Shown here piece by piece: positions 7,473 to 14,628 of a stretch of 25,491 bases of DNA. The notes under the pieces are model-generated. The model had not been told where the DNA came from, searched no databases, and saw only the letters and a program-made list of their open reading frames with translations. The number at the start of each line of letters is the position of its first letter. Within the stretch, counting starts at the first letter, position 1. The position numbers and the translations under genes are program-made. This DNA is from CAZGTQ01 sp964528575. GTDB taxonomy: Bacteria; Planctomycetota; UBA1135; GCA-002686595. Location of the stretch: the NCBI GenBank assembly GCA_964528575.1, contig CAZGTQ010000061.1:1-25491 (forward strand), written 5' to 3'.

Positions 7473-9049
7473 CGCTCCTCGCGCGCCGCGGCCTGTTCCT
7501 CTGCGCGCGCCGCCTCGAGCCGTTCGCGGTAGCGCCGCACCAGCGGGTCGTCCGCGAGCTCGGGGCGCGCGTGGAGCACGTGCTCCGCCTGCTCGCCGAT
7601 CCACGGGACGTCGAGCGCGGGAGCCTGCGCGGCATCCCCTCCTTCGCCCGGCGCCGCGTCCGCGCGCCGCAGCGCCGCAGCGGCCGCGAACGCCTGGTGC
7701 GCGAGCACGATCTCGCGGTCGAGCGCGCGCGTGACGTCGACGGGCCCCGCCTCGTGCTCGTGCGCTGCGGGCAGCTCCTCGAGCGCGCTCGTGACCCCGT
7801 CGATCGCGCGCGACGCCGCGGCGAGGTGCAGCGTCCCGATCGTCTCGTACACGTCGGTCGCGAGCGCGCGCCGCGTCGGATGGTTGCGGCGCAGCGCGAA
7901 GAGGCGGAAGGGGTGGATCTGCGTCCACGGCACCGCGAGCGCGGCCTCGCAGTCGCGCAGGCCGGCCTCGACGTCGCCGGCGAGACGGTGCGCGCGCGCC
8001 CGCAAGAGCCAGTACACCGGGTAGCGCGGGTCGAGCTCGAGCGCGCGGTCGAGCGCGGCGAGCGCCGCGGCCGCGTCTGCGCGTCGCGTGTGCTGGTAGC
8101 CGAGCTCGCCCCACGCGTCGCCGTCGTCGGGCCGCAGCTCGAGCGCGCGCTCGTAATCGGCCAGAGCCTCGTCCGCCAGAGCCGGGTCCGCCAGAGCCGG
8201 GTCGGCCAGAGCCGGGTCGGCCAGAGCCGGGTCGGCCAGAGCTGGGTCGGCCAGAGCTGGGTCGGCCGGCGCCGCGTGGCAGCGCGCCGCGCCGCGCAGC
8301 AGGTGGGCGCGGTACCCGTCGGGGTCGAGCTCGAGCGACAGGTCGCACGAGCGCAGGGCGCCCTCGACGTCGTCGCGGGCGATCTGCTCGGCCGCGATGT
8401 CGATCAGGTAGTGTGCGAGCGTCTCGCGCCGCGAGAGCGAGACGAGGAACTGCCCGCCGTCGCGGTCGCGCTCGCTGAAGAACCACGCGTCGGGGCGGCC
8501 CTGCGCCTCGAGCCGCGCCGTGGTCGGCTCGAGCTCGATCGTCCGCTCGCCGTCGTCCCAGCGCACCGCGAGGTGGAACGGCATCGCTACGGCGGCGAGC
8601 GGGAGCCCCACGCGCTCGGCGACGGCGAGGTACAGGAGCGAGAGCCCGACGCAGTTGCCGCGGCGCTCGGCGAGCACGTACGGGAGGTGGCGGGTCCCGC
8701 TCTCGAGCTCGCCGGCGGCGCGGAAGCCGTGCTCGGCGTACAGCGACCAGACGAACGTCCACGCGCGTTGCGCCGGATCGGTCTCGGCGGCGCAGCGCGC
8801 GCGCACGTCGCGCGCGATCGCGTCGAGCTCCGCTCGCGCCGCGGCGACGTCGACGTCGGGGTCGAGCACGCGCGCGCCGAGCAGGGCGGCGACGCCGAGG
8901 TCGATCTCGTCCTCGGGCAGCGCGGCGACCTCCTCGAGCGTCGCGCACGCGAGCCCGGCGCGACCCGCGTTCGCGAGCGGCTCTTCGCCCGCGCACGCGG
9001 CGCAGGCGGCGAGCGCCGCCAGCGCGGCGAGCCGCGCGGCGCGGATCAC
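7469..9049 (-). CDS. Transglutaminase-like / TPR lipoprotein
   Basis: 526 residues from GTG 9049, which overlaps the upstream stop as GTGA. The N-terminus is a lipoprotein-type signal (LAALAALAACAACAGEE, candidate lipid Cys 16 or 19), so it is probably membrane-anchored outside the cytoplasm. Residues 90-175 carry a transglutaminase-like core of the SirB1/Transglut_core2 type: RRGNCVGLSLLYLAVAERVG with Cys133, MPFHLAVRW with His159, and acidic residues in ELEPTT. The triad geometry suggests protease or peptide-modifying activity, but many such proteins have no known substrate. From about 208 on there are TPR-like repeats (EGALRSCDLSLELDPDGY, ADYERALELRPDDGDAW, ALDRALELDPRYPVYW). The first two are separated by a 35-residue (DPALA)6-DEALA run encoded by a 15-bp tandem repeat. 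The C-terminus is Ala/Glu/Arg-rich. Fold calls are good, function unknown. Confidence 0.82.
   Translation of the reverse strand: MIRAARLAALAALAACAACAGEEPLANAGRAGLACATLEEVAALPEDEIDLGVAALLGARVLDPDVDVAAARAELDAIARDVRARCAAETDPAQRAWTFVWSLYAEHGFRAAGELESGTRHLPYVLAERRGNCVGLSLLYLAVAERVGLPLAAVAMPFHLAVRWDDGERTIELEPTTARLEAQGRPDAWFFSERDRDGGQFLVSLSRRETLAHYLIDIAAEQIARDDVEGALRSCDLSLELDPDGYRAHLLRGAARCHAAPADPALADPALADPALADPALADPALADPALADEALADYERALELRPDDGDAWGELGYQHTRRADAAAALAALDRALELDPRYPVYWLLRARAHRLAGDVEAGLRDCEAALAVPWTQIHPFRLFALRRNHPTRRALATDVYETIGTLHLAAASRAIDGVTSALEELPAAHEHEAGPVDVTRALDREIVLAHQAFAAAAALRRADAAPGEGGDAAQAPALDVPWIGEQAEHVLHARPELADDPLVRRYRERLEAARAEEQAAAREER
8161..8265 (-). repeat. 15-bp in-frame tandem repeat, 7 units (encodes DPALA)
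   Basis: Seven consecutive 15-base units, plus-strand form CCAGAGCCGGGTCGG with one- to three-base variants. On the minus strand they encode six DPALA units and one DEALA. The unit nearest 8161 differs most; the two nearest 8265 share CTGGG instead of CCGGG, which suggests stepwise duplication. The array lies in the coding sequence between two TPR-like helices and keeps the frame. Confidence 0.95.
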
Positions 9050-9612
9050 TGCGCCGAACCGGCGCTCGCGCGCCAGGCGCGGGCCAGCTCGACGAACCGC
9101 TCGCCGATCTCGGGACCGTACGCGGTGCCCCGCGCGACCAGGCGCTCGTACTCGGCGGGATGGGTGCGCTCCATCCACGCGTAGAAGCGTTGCTGGCGCT
9201 GCAGCGCCTCCGAATCGACCGCCGCCTTCCCGGTCCAGAGCACGGCGAAGCGTGCTTCGTCGCTCACCTGGAACGCGACCGGCTGCACGAGCGGCGGGAT
9301 GCCGAGCGCCGCGATGAACTCGTTGTTCGCGGTCATCACCGCGCGCACGACCGCTCCGTCGGAGTCGATCTGCGCGATCTGCCGCCGCGCCCCGCGCGCC
9401 GCGTCGTACGCGTACAGCCGGCGGATCTGCTCGTGCCCGCGCGCGATCAGCTCGCGCTCGATGTAGATCTTCGCGTCGGGCTCGAAGAGCTCGACGACCG
9501 CGTCGACGTCCCCCGCGTTCGCGGCGCTCTCGTAGTCGCGCAGGAGCGCCACGTGGCTCGTGCTCGCGCAAGACGCGAAGAGCAGCGCGGCGAGGGCCGG
9601 GAGGACCCGCAT
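9046..9612 (-). CDS. SnoaL/NTF2-like lipoprotein
   Basis: 188 residues. The N-terminus MRVLPALAALLFASCASTS reads as a lipoprotein signal with candidate lipid Cys15. The body follows the SnoaL/NTF2 pattern: DYESAANAGDVDAVVELFEPDAKIYI, then RGHEQIRRLYAYDAARGAR, with later strands around RAVMTANNEF and EARFAVLWTG. The C-terminus is helical and charged (RQQRFYAWMERTHPAEYERLVARG). These cone-shaped folds bind small ligands or, in some members, catalyse isomerisation or hydrolysis; no catalytic pair can be assigned. Its ATG shares one base with the upstream stop (TGATG), and its stop overlaps the next start (GTGA), so it is tightly coupled to the UPRT gene before it and the transglutaminase-like gene after it. 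Fold call moderate, function unknown. Confidence 0.78.
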   Translation of the reverse strand: MRVLPALAALLFASCASTSHVALLRDYESAANAGDVDAVVELFEPDAKIYIERELIARGHEQIRRLYAYDAARGARRQIAQIDSDGAVVRAVMTANNEFIAALGIPPLVQPVAFQVSDEARFAVLWTGKAAVDSEALQRQQRFYAWMERTHPAEYERLVARGTAYGPEIGERFVELARAWRASAGSAQ

Positions 9613-10454
9613 CAGCACCACGAGTTGTTCAGCACCTCGCCCATGCCGCCGGCGCCGGGCACGATGTAGCCGTTGTCGTCGAGGCCGCGCTCGCGGTCCC
9701 AGCACGATCCCGGCCGCGCCGCGAGCACGTCGGCCGGCGACAGGCCGCGGTCGAGGCGGGCCGTGTACACGACGACGTCGGGCACTCCCTCGGTCACCGC
9801 GCGCAGGTACTCCGGCGTCGCGATCATCGGCATCGAGATGATGCGCGCAGGCGGCCCCGACAGCTCGGCGTAGTGCCGCACGGCGCGCACCGTCGTCGCG
9901 CCCGTCGCCCCCATCGGATCGGGCAGGATCAGGATCGCGCCCTCGATCGAGCCGCCGATCTTGCTGCCGGAGAGGTCGACGCCGACGACGCGGCCCTGCT
10001 CGTCCGACACGCGCGACATCGTCAGGTGGTCGAGGCGCACGCGCTCGCCGGGCAGGAGCGACGTGAGCATCTCGAAGCACACCTGCGACGGCACGATGCC
10101 CGCGCGGATCACGTCGACGATGACGACGTCCTGGTTCGGGTCGACGACCGGCCCGCGGTACACGCCCGCCGTCGGGTGTTGCTCCGCCATGCGTGTGGGG
10201 ACCTCGACCTGGACGCGCGGGAACTCGTTCCCCGCGACGGTGATCATCATCCCGCGGTAGATCGTGCGCAGGATCGACACGATCTCGGGGTGGCGCACCT
10301 CGGCGCTCGACAAGCGCGCGAGCAGCGTCAACAGGTGCAGGTTGTTGAGCACGTGCACGCGCTCGCCGTAGTCGTGCGCGAGCTCCCACCCGCCGAACCG
10401 GGTCGCTTCCTCGCCGCTCGGGCGGCGTCGGGCGGGCTCGAGCTCCAGCGCCAT
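9612..10454 (-). CDS. upp: Uracil phosphoribosyltransferase-like enzyme, long variant
   Basis: 280 residues. UPRT converts uracil and PRPP to UMP and diphosphate (pyrimidine salvage, cytoplasm). The PRPP loop is LPDPMGATGATTVRAV (about 177-192), the RAG-type motif is VDVIRAGIVPS (about 113-123), and the uracil-binding segment is NGYIVPGAGGMGEVLNN, equivalent to the usual GYIVPGLGDAGDR. It exceeds the typical ~208 residues mainly by about 40 N-terminal residues and an insert around 85-110; the G-L-G-D-A-G-D turn is altered to G-A-G-G-M-G-E. ATG 10454 follows GGGAGACGAG, a plausible ribosome-binding site. An alternative GTG at 10493 overlaps the aminotransferase stop (GTGA), as at other junctions here, and would add 13 residues. 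Family call firm; whether uracil is the true substrate is less certain. Confidence 0.88.
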   Translation of the reverse strand: MALELEPARRRPSGEEATRFGGWELAHDYGERVHVLNNLHLLTLLARLSSAEVRHPEIVSILRTIYRGMMITVAGNEFPRVQVEVPTRMAEQHPTAGVYRGPVVDPNQDVVIVDVIRAGIVPSQVCFEMLTSLLPGERVRLDHLTMSRVSDEQGRVVGVDLSGSKIGGSIEGAILILPDPMGATGATTVRAVRHYAELSGPPARIISMPMIATPEYLRAVTEGVPDVVVYTARLDRGLSPADVLAARPGSCWDRERGLDDNGYIVPGAGGMGEVLNNSWC

Positions 10455-10489
10455 CTCGTCTCCCTCGCTCCCTTCGTCGACGTCCGCGC

Positions 10490-11740
10490 TCACACCGTCG
10501 CCGAGCGCACGCCTTCGACGAGCGCCTCCACGAGCCGCGGCACCTGCGCCTCCGGCGTCGAGCACAGCGCGACGCGCACGGCGCCGTGCAGCGGCACGAC
10601 GAAGACGCCGAGCTCCTTCATCCGCTCCGCCGTCCGCTGTGCGTTGGGCGTGAACACCGACACGAAGAAACCGCTCTCGTAGCGCGGATAGCGCAGGTCG
10701 GCCTCGCGCGCGAGCTCGTTGAACGCCGCGACGCGCGCGTCGAGCAGCCGCGTGAGGCGCAGGCGGTCCGCGTCGCAGCGCGCGCGCAGCTCGGGGTCGG
10801 TCAAGAGCTCGGCCACCGCGATCATCCCGAGGTGGTTGCAGTTCGACCACGTGCCGCGGCACGAGAAGCCGAGCGCGTTGCGCAGGAGGCCGAGCTCCTG
10901 TTCGTCGCGGTGCGACGCGACGAGCGCGCCGACGCGTGCGCCGTACTGCGCGAACGCCTTGGACGCGCTCCATGCGACGAGCATCGTGGCCTTCTCGACG
11001 ATGAGCGACGCGAAGCGCTGCCACTGCGCGGCTCCCGGCGGCGCGAAGCGCGCGTAGGCGAGGTCGAGCAGGAACGCGACGGGGCCGCGCTCGCCCGCCG
11101 CGCGGACGATGTCCGCCGTGCGCGCCCACTCCCGCTCGTCCATCGAGTAGCCGGTCGGGTTGTGGCACGGCGTGTTGAAGACGACGAGCGCGCGGCCCTG
11201 CTGCTCGAGGTGCTCGTCGAGGAGCGCCTCGAAGGAGTCGAGATCGAGCGCGCCCCGCTGGTCGTACATCGGGAACGTCTCGACCGCGCGCCCGGTGTGC
11301 GTCGCGATCGTGTCGTACGGGCCCCAGCGGAAGGACGTCGTGATCAGCTTCTGGCCGGGCTCGAGGAAGTTGACGATCGCAGCGTAGAGCGCGCCCGTGC
11401 CGCCGGGGGTCGCGACCGCGGCGGACGTGCGCGCGATCGGCCGGTCGCCGTACAGGTCGCCGACGACCGCCTCGAGGAACTCCTGCGGGCCGGCGATCGG
11501 CGCGTACGCCGCTGCGCGCTGGAGCGGGACGCGCTGGAAGGCGTCGGACACCGCCGGCATGACCGAGAGGCCGCCGTCGTCGTCGATCAGCGCCCCGATG
11601 CTCGCGTTCAGGACGTCCTCGCCGGCCTTCTGGCGCCGCATGGCCTCGCCGTGGATCGAGAAGATCGGATCGTCGCCGGGACGGATCGCGCTGCCGGTGG
11701 CCAAGGCGTGGAATGGGGTCAGGGTCGGGGGTCGGCTCAA
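10490..11740 (-). CDS. Class I PLP aminotransferase (aspartate/aromatic type)
   Basis: 416 residues, normal for fold-type I aminotransferases of the AspC/TyrB group. Key residues: Gly-rich TPGGTGALY (111-119) for the cofactor phosphate, Asn194 in PCHNPTGYS, Asp226 and Tyr229 in FLLDLAYARF, the PLP-binding Lys261 in AWSASKAFAQYGARVG, Arg269 nearby, and GTWSNCNHLG. The enzyme transfers an amino group between an amino acid (probably aspartate or aromatic) and 2-oxoglutarate in the cytoplasm. The start is TTG 11740, five bases after GGAG; the first in-frame ATG is at residue 34 and would cut into the fold, so TTG is preferred. It is the first gene of the block that continues through UPRT, SnoaL-like, transglutaminase-like and DDAH-like genes. 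Substrate not resolvable from sequence. Confidence 0.92.
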   Translation of the reverse strand: MSRPPTLTPFHALATGSAIRPGDDPIFSIHGEAMRRQKAGEDVLNASIGALIDDDGGLSVMPAVSDAFQRVPLQRAAAYAPIAGPQEFLEAVVGDLYGDRPIARTSAAVATPGGTGALYAAIVNFLEPGQKLITTSFRWGPYDTIATHTGRAVETFPMYDQRGALDLDSFEALLDEHLEQQGRALVVFNTPCHNPTGYSMDEREWARTADIVRAAGERGPVAFLLDLAYARFAPPGAAQWQRFASLIVEKATMLVAWSASKAFAQYGARVGALVASHRDEQELGLLRNALGFSCRGTWSNCNHLGMIAVAELLTDPELRARCDADRLRLTRLLDARVAAFNELAREADLRYPRYESGFFVSVFTPNAQRTAERMKELGVFVVPLHGAVRVALCSTPEAQVPRLVEALVEGVRSATV

Positions 11741-11808
11741 GGGGTCTCCGGCACGCGCGTGCGGCGCCTCCGGCCGTCGATTCGGGAGGGGCGCCGCGAG
11801 GGCGCACC

Positions 11809-11837
11809 ATGATAGGCGCGGCCCGTCCCTGCGGGAA
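11809..11837 (-). promoter_or_regulatory. Candidate promoter of the aminotransferase block
   Basis: On the minus strand TATCAT (11814-11809) is a good -10. A weak -35 TTCCCG (11837-11832) lies 17 bases upstream. The transcript would start near 11802, with a leader of about 60 bases and a GGAG before TTG 11740. The remaining part of the 197-bp divergent gap towards 11937 shows only TACGAT (11904-11909) as a possible -10 for the thioredoxin-like gene, with no -35. Confidence 0.4.
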
Positions 11838-11937
11838 GGCGACGCTGCGGCGGACCGAGCGCCCTTTCCGCGGCCCGAGCGGGGATCGAGCGCCGCCCGG
11901 CACTACGATCCGCCGGCTCCGAGCCCCCGCGCACCCG

Positions 11938-13155
11938 ATGCAGTCCCTCCATACGCTCTTGCTGGCGGCGCTCGCCGCGCTCCTGCCAGCGGCGCTCGCG
12001 GCGCTCCTGCCGGCGGCGCTCGCCGCGCTCCTGCCGGCGGCGCTCGCCGCGCCTGTGCCGGCGGCGCTCGCCGCGCACGCGCGCGCCGCCGACGACGGGG
12101 AGCACGGGGCGCTCGCCTGGTTCGAGGGCGACTTCGACGCCGCGCGCGCCCTCGCCGAGCGCGAGGGGCGCATGCTCTTCCTCGACTTCTTCACGCCGTG
12201 GTGCGAGTGGTGCGTCGTGCTCGACCGCCAGGCGTTCTCCGACCCGCGCTCGGTCGCCGCGACGAGCGACGTCGTCTGTCTCGCGCTCGACTCGGAGAGC
12301 GAGAGCGGCCGCCCGCTCGCCGAACGCTACGCCGTCGTCGCGTACCCGACGCTCGTCTTCCTCGACCCCGACGGCTCGCCGCGCGACCGCATCGACGGCT
12401 ACGTCGACGCGGAGACGTTCTTGCGCGAGCTGGCGCGCATCGAGCGCGACGAGGGCACGGTCGGCGCGGACGAGCGCGCGGTCGCCGCGGATCCGCAGAG
12501 CCTCGAGCTGCGCTACGCGCTCGCGACCCGCCTGCGCGCGTTCGGCGACGAGGCGGGCTACAGCGCGCAGCGCGACGCGATCGCGGCGCTCGATCCCGAG
12601 GGTACATCCGCGGTCTGGCGCCGCATCGTGGTCGACGAGCGGCGCCGCGCGATGCAGGCGATCCTGCGCGACATGGCGGCCGAGGCGGACACCGCGCCGC
12701 TGCGCGCGTTCCTCGCGGACGAGACGCTCCCCGAGATCCTGTTCGAGGGCTGGCTGCGCGTCGCCGAGCTCGAAGACCACCTCGAGCAGTTCTCCGCGAC
12801 GGACGAGGAGGAGCTCGGGCACCGTCGCCTCGCGCTCGACGCGTACAAGCGCGCGTGGACGCACTGCCCCGCCGAGCGCGTCGCCGAGCTCGGCAACCGG
12901 ATCGCGTTCTACCTCTGGCACGACCGCGATCTCCTGCCGCCCGAGGACCGCGTCCTCGCGCTCTCGATCGCCCGCCGCGCGGCCGCCGCCGCCCCCGACG
13001 ACCCCGACGTGCTCGACACGCTCGCGTGCTGCCTGCACGCCGCGGGCGAGCGCGCCGAAGCGCTCGCGACGATCCGCCGCGCGATCGAGCTCGAGCCCGA
13101 CGAGCCCGCCTGGCGCGAGCGCCTCGAGGAGCTCGCGCGCTCGACGGACGAGTAG
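11938..13155 (+). CDS. Secreted thioredoxin-fold protein with C-terminal TPR-like region
   Basis: 405 residues from ATG 11938. Residues 7-46 are five copies of an eight-residue hydrophobic unit (LLxAALAA, ending PVPAALAA) that act as, or extend, the signal peptide. HARAADDGEHG follows, so the mature protein is probably periplasmic. A thioredoxin domain of the DUF255/thioredoxin_7 type spans about 60-165: MLFLDFFTPWCEWCVVLDRQAF with redox pair Cys89/Cys92, the cis-Pro loop YPTLVFLDPDG and a final DAETFLRELARI helix. The rest is helical; the last 80 residues look like TPRs (DDPDVLDTLACCLHAAGERAEAL, RRAIELEPDEPAW). It probably reduces or isomerises disulfides of exported partners. It converges with the unknown gene at 13188. 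No Shine-Dalgarno is visible. The domain call is firm. Confidence 0.87.
   Translation: MQSLHTLLLAALAALLPAALAALLPAALAALLPAALAAPVPAALAAHARAADDGEHGALAWFEGDFDAARALAEREGRMLFLDFFTPWCEWCVVLDRQAFSDPRSVAATSDVVCLALDSESESGRPLAERYAVVAYPTLVFLDPDGSPRDRIDGYVDAETFLRELARIERDEGTVGADERAVAADPQSLELRYALATRLRAFGDEAGYSAQRDAIAALDPEGTSAVWRRIVVDERRRAMQAILRDMAAEADTAPLRAFLADETLPEILFEGWLRVAELEDHLEQFSATDEEELGHRRLALDAYKRAWTHCPAERVAELGNRIAFYLWHDRDLLPPEDRVLALSIARRAAAAAPDDPDVLDTLACCLHAAGERAEALATIRRAIELEPDEPAWRERLEELARSTDE
11956..12075 (+). repeat. 24-bp in-frame tandem repeat, 5 units, forming the signal peptide core
   Basis: Five head-to-tail 24-base units (11956, 11980, 12004, 12028 and 12052). Each encodes LLLAALAA, LLPAALAA (three times) or PVPAALAA. 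Units 3 and 4 are identical; unit 2 differs from them at two bases. The array makes about 40 hydrophobic residues, much longer than a normal signal-peptide h-region. Confidence 0.95.
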
Positions 13156-13172
13156 CGTCGGCGCACGAGTAG

Positions 13173-13187
13173 CGCCGTCGGACGGCG
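13173..13187. terminator. Possible bidirectional hairpin between convergent genes
   Basis: CGCCGT (13173-13178), loop CGG and ACGGCG (13182-13187) form a 6-bp GC-rich hairpin that fills the 32-base gap between the two convergent stop codons. No T-run follows on either strand, so Rho-independent termination is uncertain. The 10-base sequence ACGAGTAGCG, which contains the thioredoxin-like gene's stop codon, occurs at 13148 and again at 13165. Confidence 0.3.
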
Positions 13188-14462
13188 TCAGCGCGGCGTC
13201 GCGGCGGTCGGGTCGACGATCGGCTCGGGCTCGTAAGCGTCGCCGCTGGCGAGCTGTTGCACGAACAGGAGCGCGTCCTTCTGCTCCCAGGTCAGATCGC
13301 GGCGGCGGTACGTGCGCTCGTCGGCGTAGCGGATGCCGTGCAGCGTGAGGTAGCGGTCGTAGTGCGACGCCGCCTCGAGCGATCCGTGCACGATGCGCGA
13401 CGTCACACCGGCGAGGTAAGCGAGCTCGGCGTCGAGCGGATCGTACGCGAGCCCGGCGAGCGCTTTGTCGCGCGCGCTTTGGCGGCGGTCGGTGCGGCTC
13501 AGCCGGCGCACGTCGCTCGTCACCTCGTCCGCACCCTCGCGGTCGGGCCACGTGAGCCACGCGTCGGCGTACGCCGCCCGGGCACGCGCGTCCTGCGCGA
13601 CGCGCCAGGCGACGAGCTCGCCGACTTCCGCGTCGAGGCGCGCGCTGAACAGGACGCGGTGCATCTGCGCCGCGAGCCGTCCGCGCTCGATCATCGATGC
13701 GGAGAGCCGCGCGGTGCGCTCCTGCGCCGGCTGGACGCGGCGCAGGTCGAGGAGCGCCCGGACCGCCTCGTCGGTCGGCCCCGCCTGCGCGGGCCAGCCG
13801 GGCTGCTCGCGCAGCGCCTCGAGGTCCTTGTACAGCGCGCGCAGGATCGAGGCCGCGAGGTCGACGCGGAGCGCGACGTTCTCCGTCTCGTCGGGGCTCA
13901 GCACGACGAAGCCGTCCGCCGCGGCGGCGAGCACCGCGACGCCGTCGCGGAGCTGCTCCGCTTCGTGCTCCCAGCCCTCGAGCAAGCCCATGCGCACGCG
14001 GAAACGCGTGTCGAGGTGCATCCGCGCGAACGCGCGCGCCGCCGCGTCGTCGCGCTCGATCGCCTCGTCCGGATGGAGCAACGCGCGCCGGAACGCGTCG
14101 TGGAGCGCGCCGAGCGTCGGCTGCGCCGCCCCGTCGATCAGGTCGAAGTAGCCGCGCGAGCGATACGCGCCCTTCGTCGAATCGACGAGGATCGCGACGC
14201 TGCGCTCGAGCTCGGCGAGCTCGTCGAGGAAGGCCTGCTCGGCTTCGTCGGGCGTGCGGAAGAGCCGCAGGATCTCGCCCAGAACGGGCTCGCGGCCGAA
14301 CCCCGGCCGGCCGTCGGGCGCGAGCGGACGGCCGTCGGCCGCGTCGAGCGTCGACGCGAGCGGCGTGATCGAGAGGGTCGACGTGGTCGACAGCGTCGAC
14401 AGGGTCGACGTGACCGGTGTGGCGAGAGCCGCCAGCGGGGCCAGCAGGAGGGACGCGAACAT
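13188..14462 (-). CDS. Secreted protein of unknown function
   Basis: 424 residues from ATG 14462, with GGAG nine bases upstream (one of the few clear Shine-Dalgarno sites here). The N-terminus MFASLLLAPLAALATP is a signal peptide, followed by a Ser/Thr/Leu stretch (STLSTLSTTSTLS) encoded by a 9-bp repeat. The body is mostly charged and helical, with no motif I recognise. Notable stretches are GYFDLIDGAAQPTLGALHDAF, HLDTRFRVRMGLLEGWEHEA, GFVVLSPDETENVALRVDLAAS and a TPR-like C-terminal part (AYDPLDAELAYLAGVTSRIVHGSLEAASHYDRYLTLHGI). It could be a periplasmic scaffold or a planctomycete-specific orphan. It stands alone, with hairpin-rich DNA upstream and the convergent thioredoxin-like gene 32 bases away. 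Real gene by signal peptide, RBS and coding pattern; function unknown. Confidence 0.8.
   Translation of the reverse strand: MFASLLLAPLAALATPVTSTLSTLSTTSTLSITPLASTLDAADGRPLAPDGRPGFGREPVLGEILRLFRTPDEAEQAFLDELAELERSVAILVDSTKGAYRSRGYFDLIDGAAQPTLGALHDAFRRALLHPDEAIERDDAAARAFARMHLDTRFRVRMGLLEGWEHEAEQLRDGVAVLAAAADGFVVLSPDETENVALRVDLAASILRALYKDLEALREQPGWPAQAGPTDEAVRALLDLRRVQPAQERTARLSASMIERGRLAAQMHRVLFSARLDAEVGELVAWRVAQDARARAAYADAWLTWPDREGADEVTSDVRRLSRTDRRQSARDKALAGLAYDPLDAELAYLAGVTSRIVHGSLEAASHYDRYLTLHGIRYADERTYRRRDLTWEQKDALLFVQQLASGDAYEPEPIVDPTAATPR
14377..14409 (-). repeat. 9-bp in-frame tandem repeat with GTCGAC every 9 bases
   Basis: GTCGAC occurs at 14377, 14386, 14395 and 14404, exactly 9 bases apart; a fifth copy lies at 14350. 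On the minus strand each period encodes Ser-Thr-Leu or Ser-Thr-Thr, right after the signal peptide of the unknown secreted protein. Confidence 0.9.
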
Positions 14463-14523
14463 GGTGCTTGCTCCAGGTGTCGAGGTGCACCCGGAGCGCC
14501 CGCGGTCGCGACGCACCCCCATT

Positions 14524-14546
14524 CGGCGGCTCCCCTCGAGCCGCCG
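14524..14546. other. 9-bp-stem hairpin in the 14463-14628 intergenic region
   Basis: CGGCGGCTC (14524-14532) pairs perfectly with GAGCCGCCG (14538-14546) around a 5-base loop. It lies between the end of the HhH gene (14629) and the start of the unknown secreted gene (14462), both on the minus strand. It could terminate the MinD-ParA-HhH transcript or sit in the leader of the next gene. There is no T-run, so the role is unproven. Confidence 0.4.
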
Positions 14547-14565
14547 GCGGCGCCGCTTGCCTTCC

Positions 14566-14589
14566 CCACGGGCCCCCCCCGGGCCGTGG
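14566..14589. other. Second GC-rich hairpin in the same intergenic region
   Basis: CCACGG (14566-14571) and CCGTGG (14584-14589) flank a C8/G3 centre that can add about three more pairs. It is 40 bases past the HhH gene stop on the minus strand and 20 bases before the hairpin at 14524. No T-run is present. Confidence 0.3.
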
Positions 14590-14628
14590 ACGCTTCATCG
14601 GAGCCCGCTCGCCCGCGTCTGAAGACGA

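Noticed and set aside
7571..9184. Plus-strand 537-codon frame with a repetitive VRQSRVGQS stretch
   Set aside because: The stretch is the antisense reading of the 15-bp DPALA array. The minus-strand frame has the transglutaminase Cys/His motifs and a lipoprotein signal.
8161..12075. CRISPR-like repetition at 8161-8265 and 11956-12075
   Set aside because: The units are contiguous without spacers and keep the reading frame, so they are coding minisatellites.
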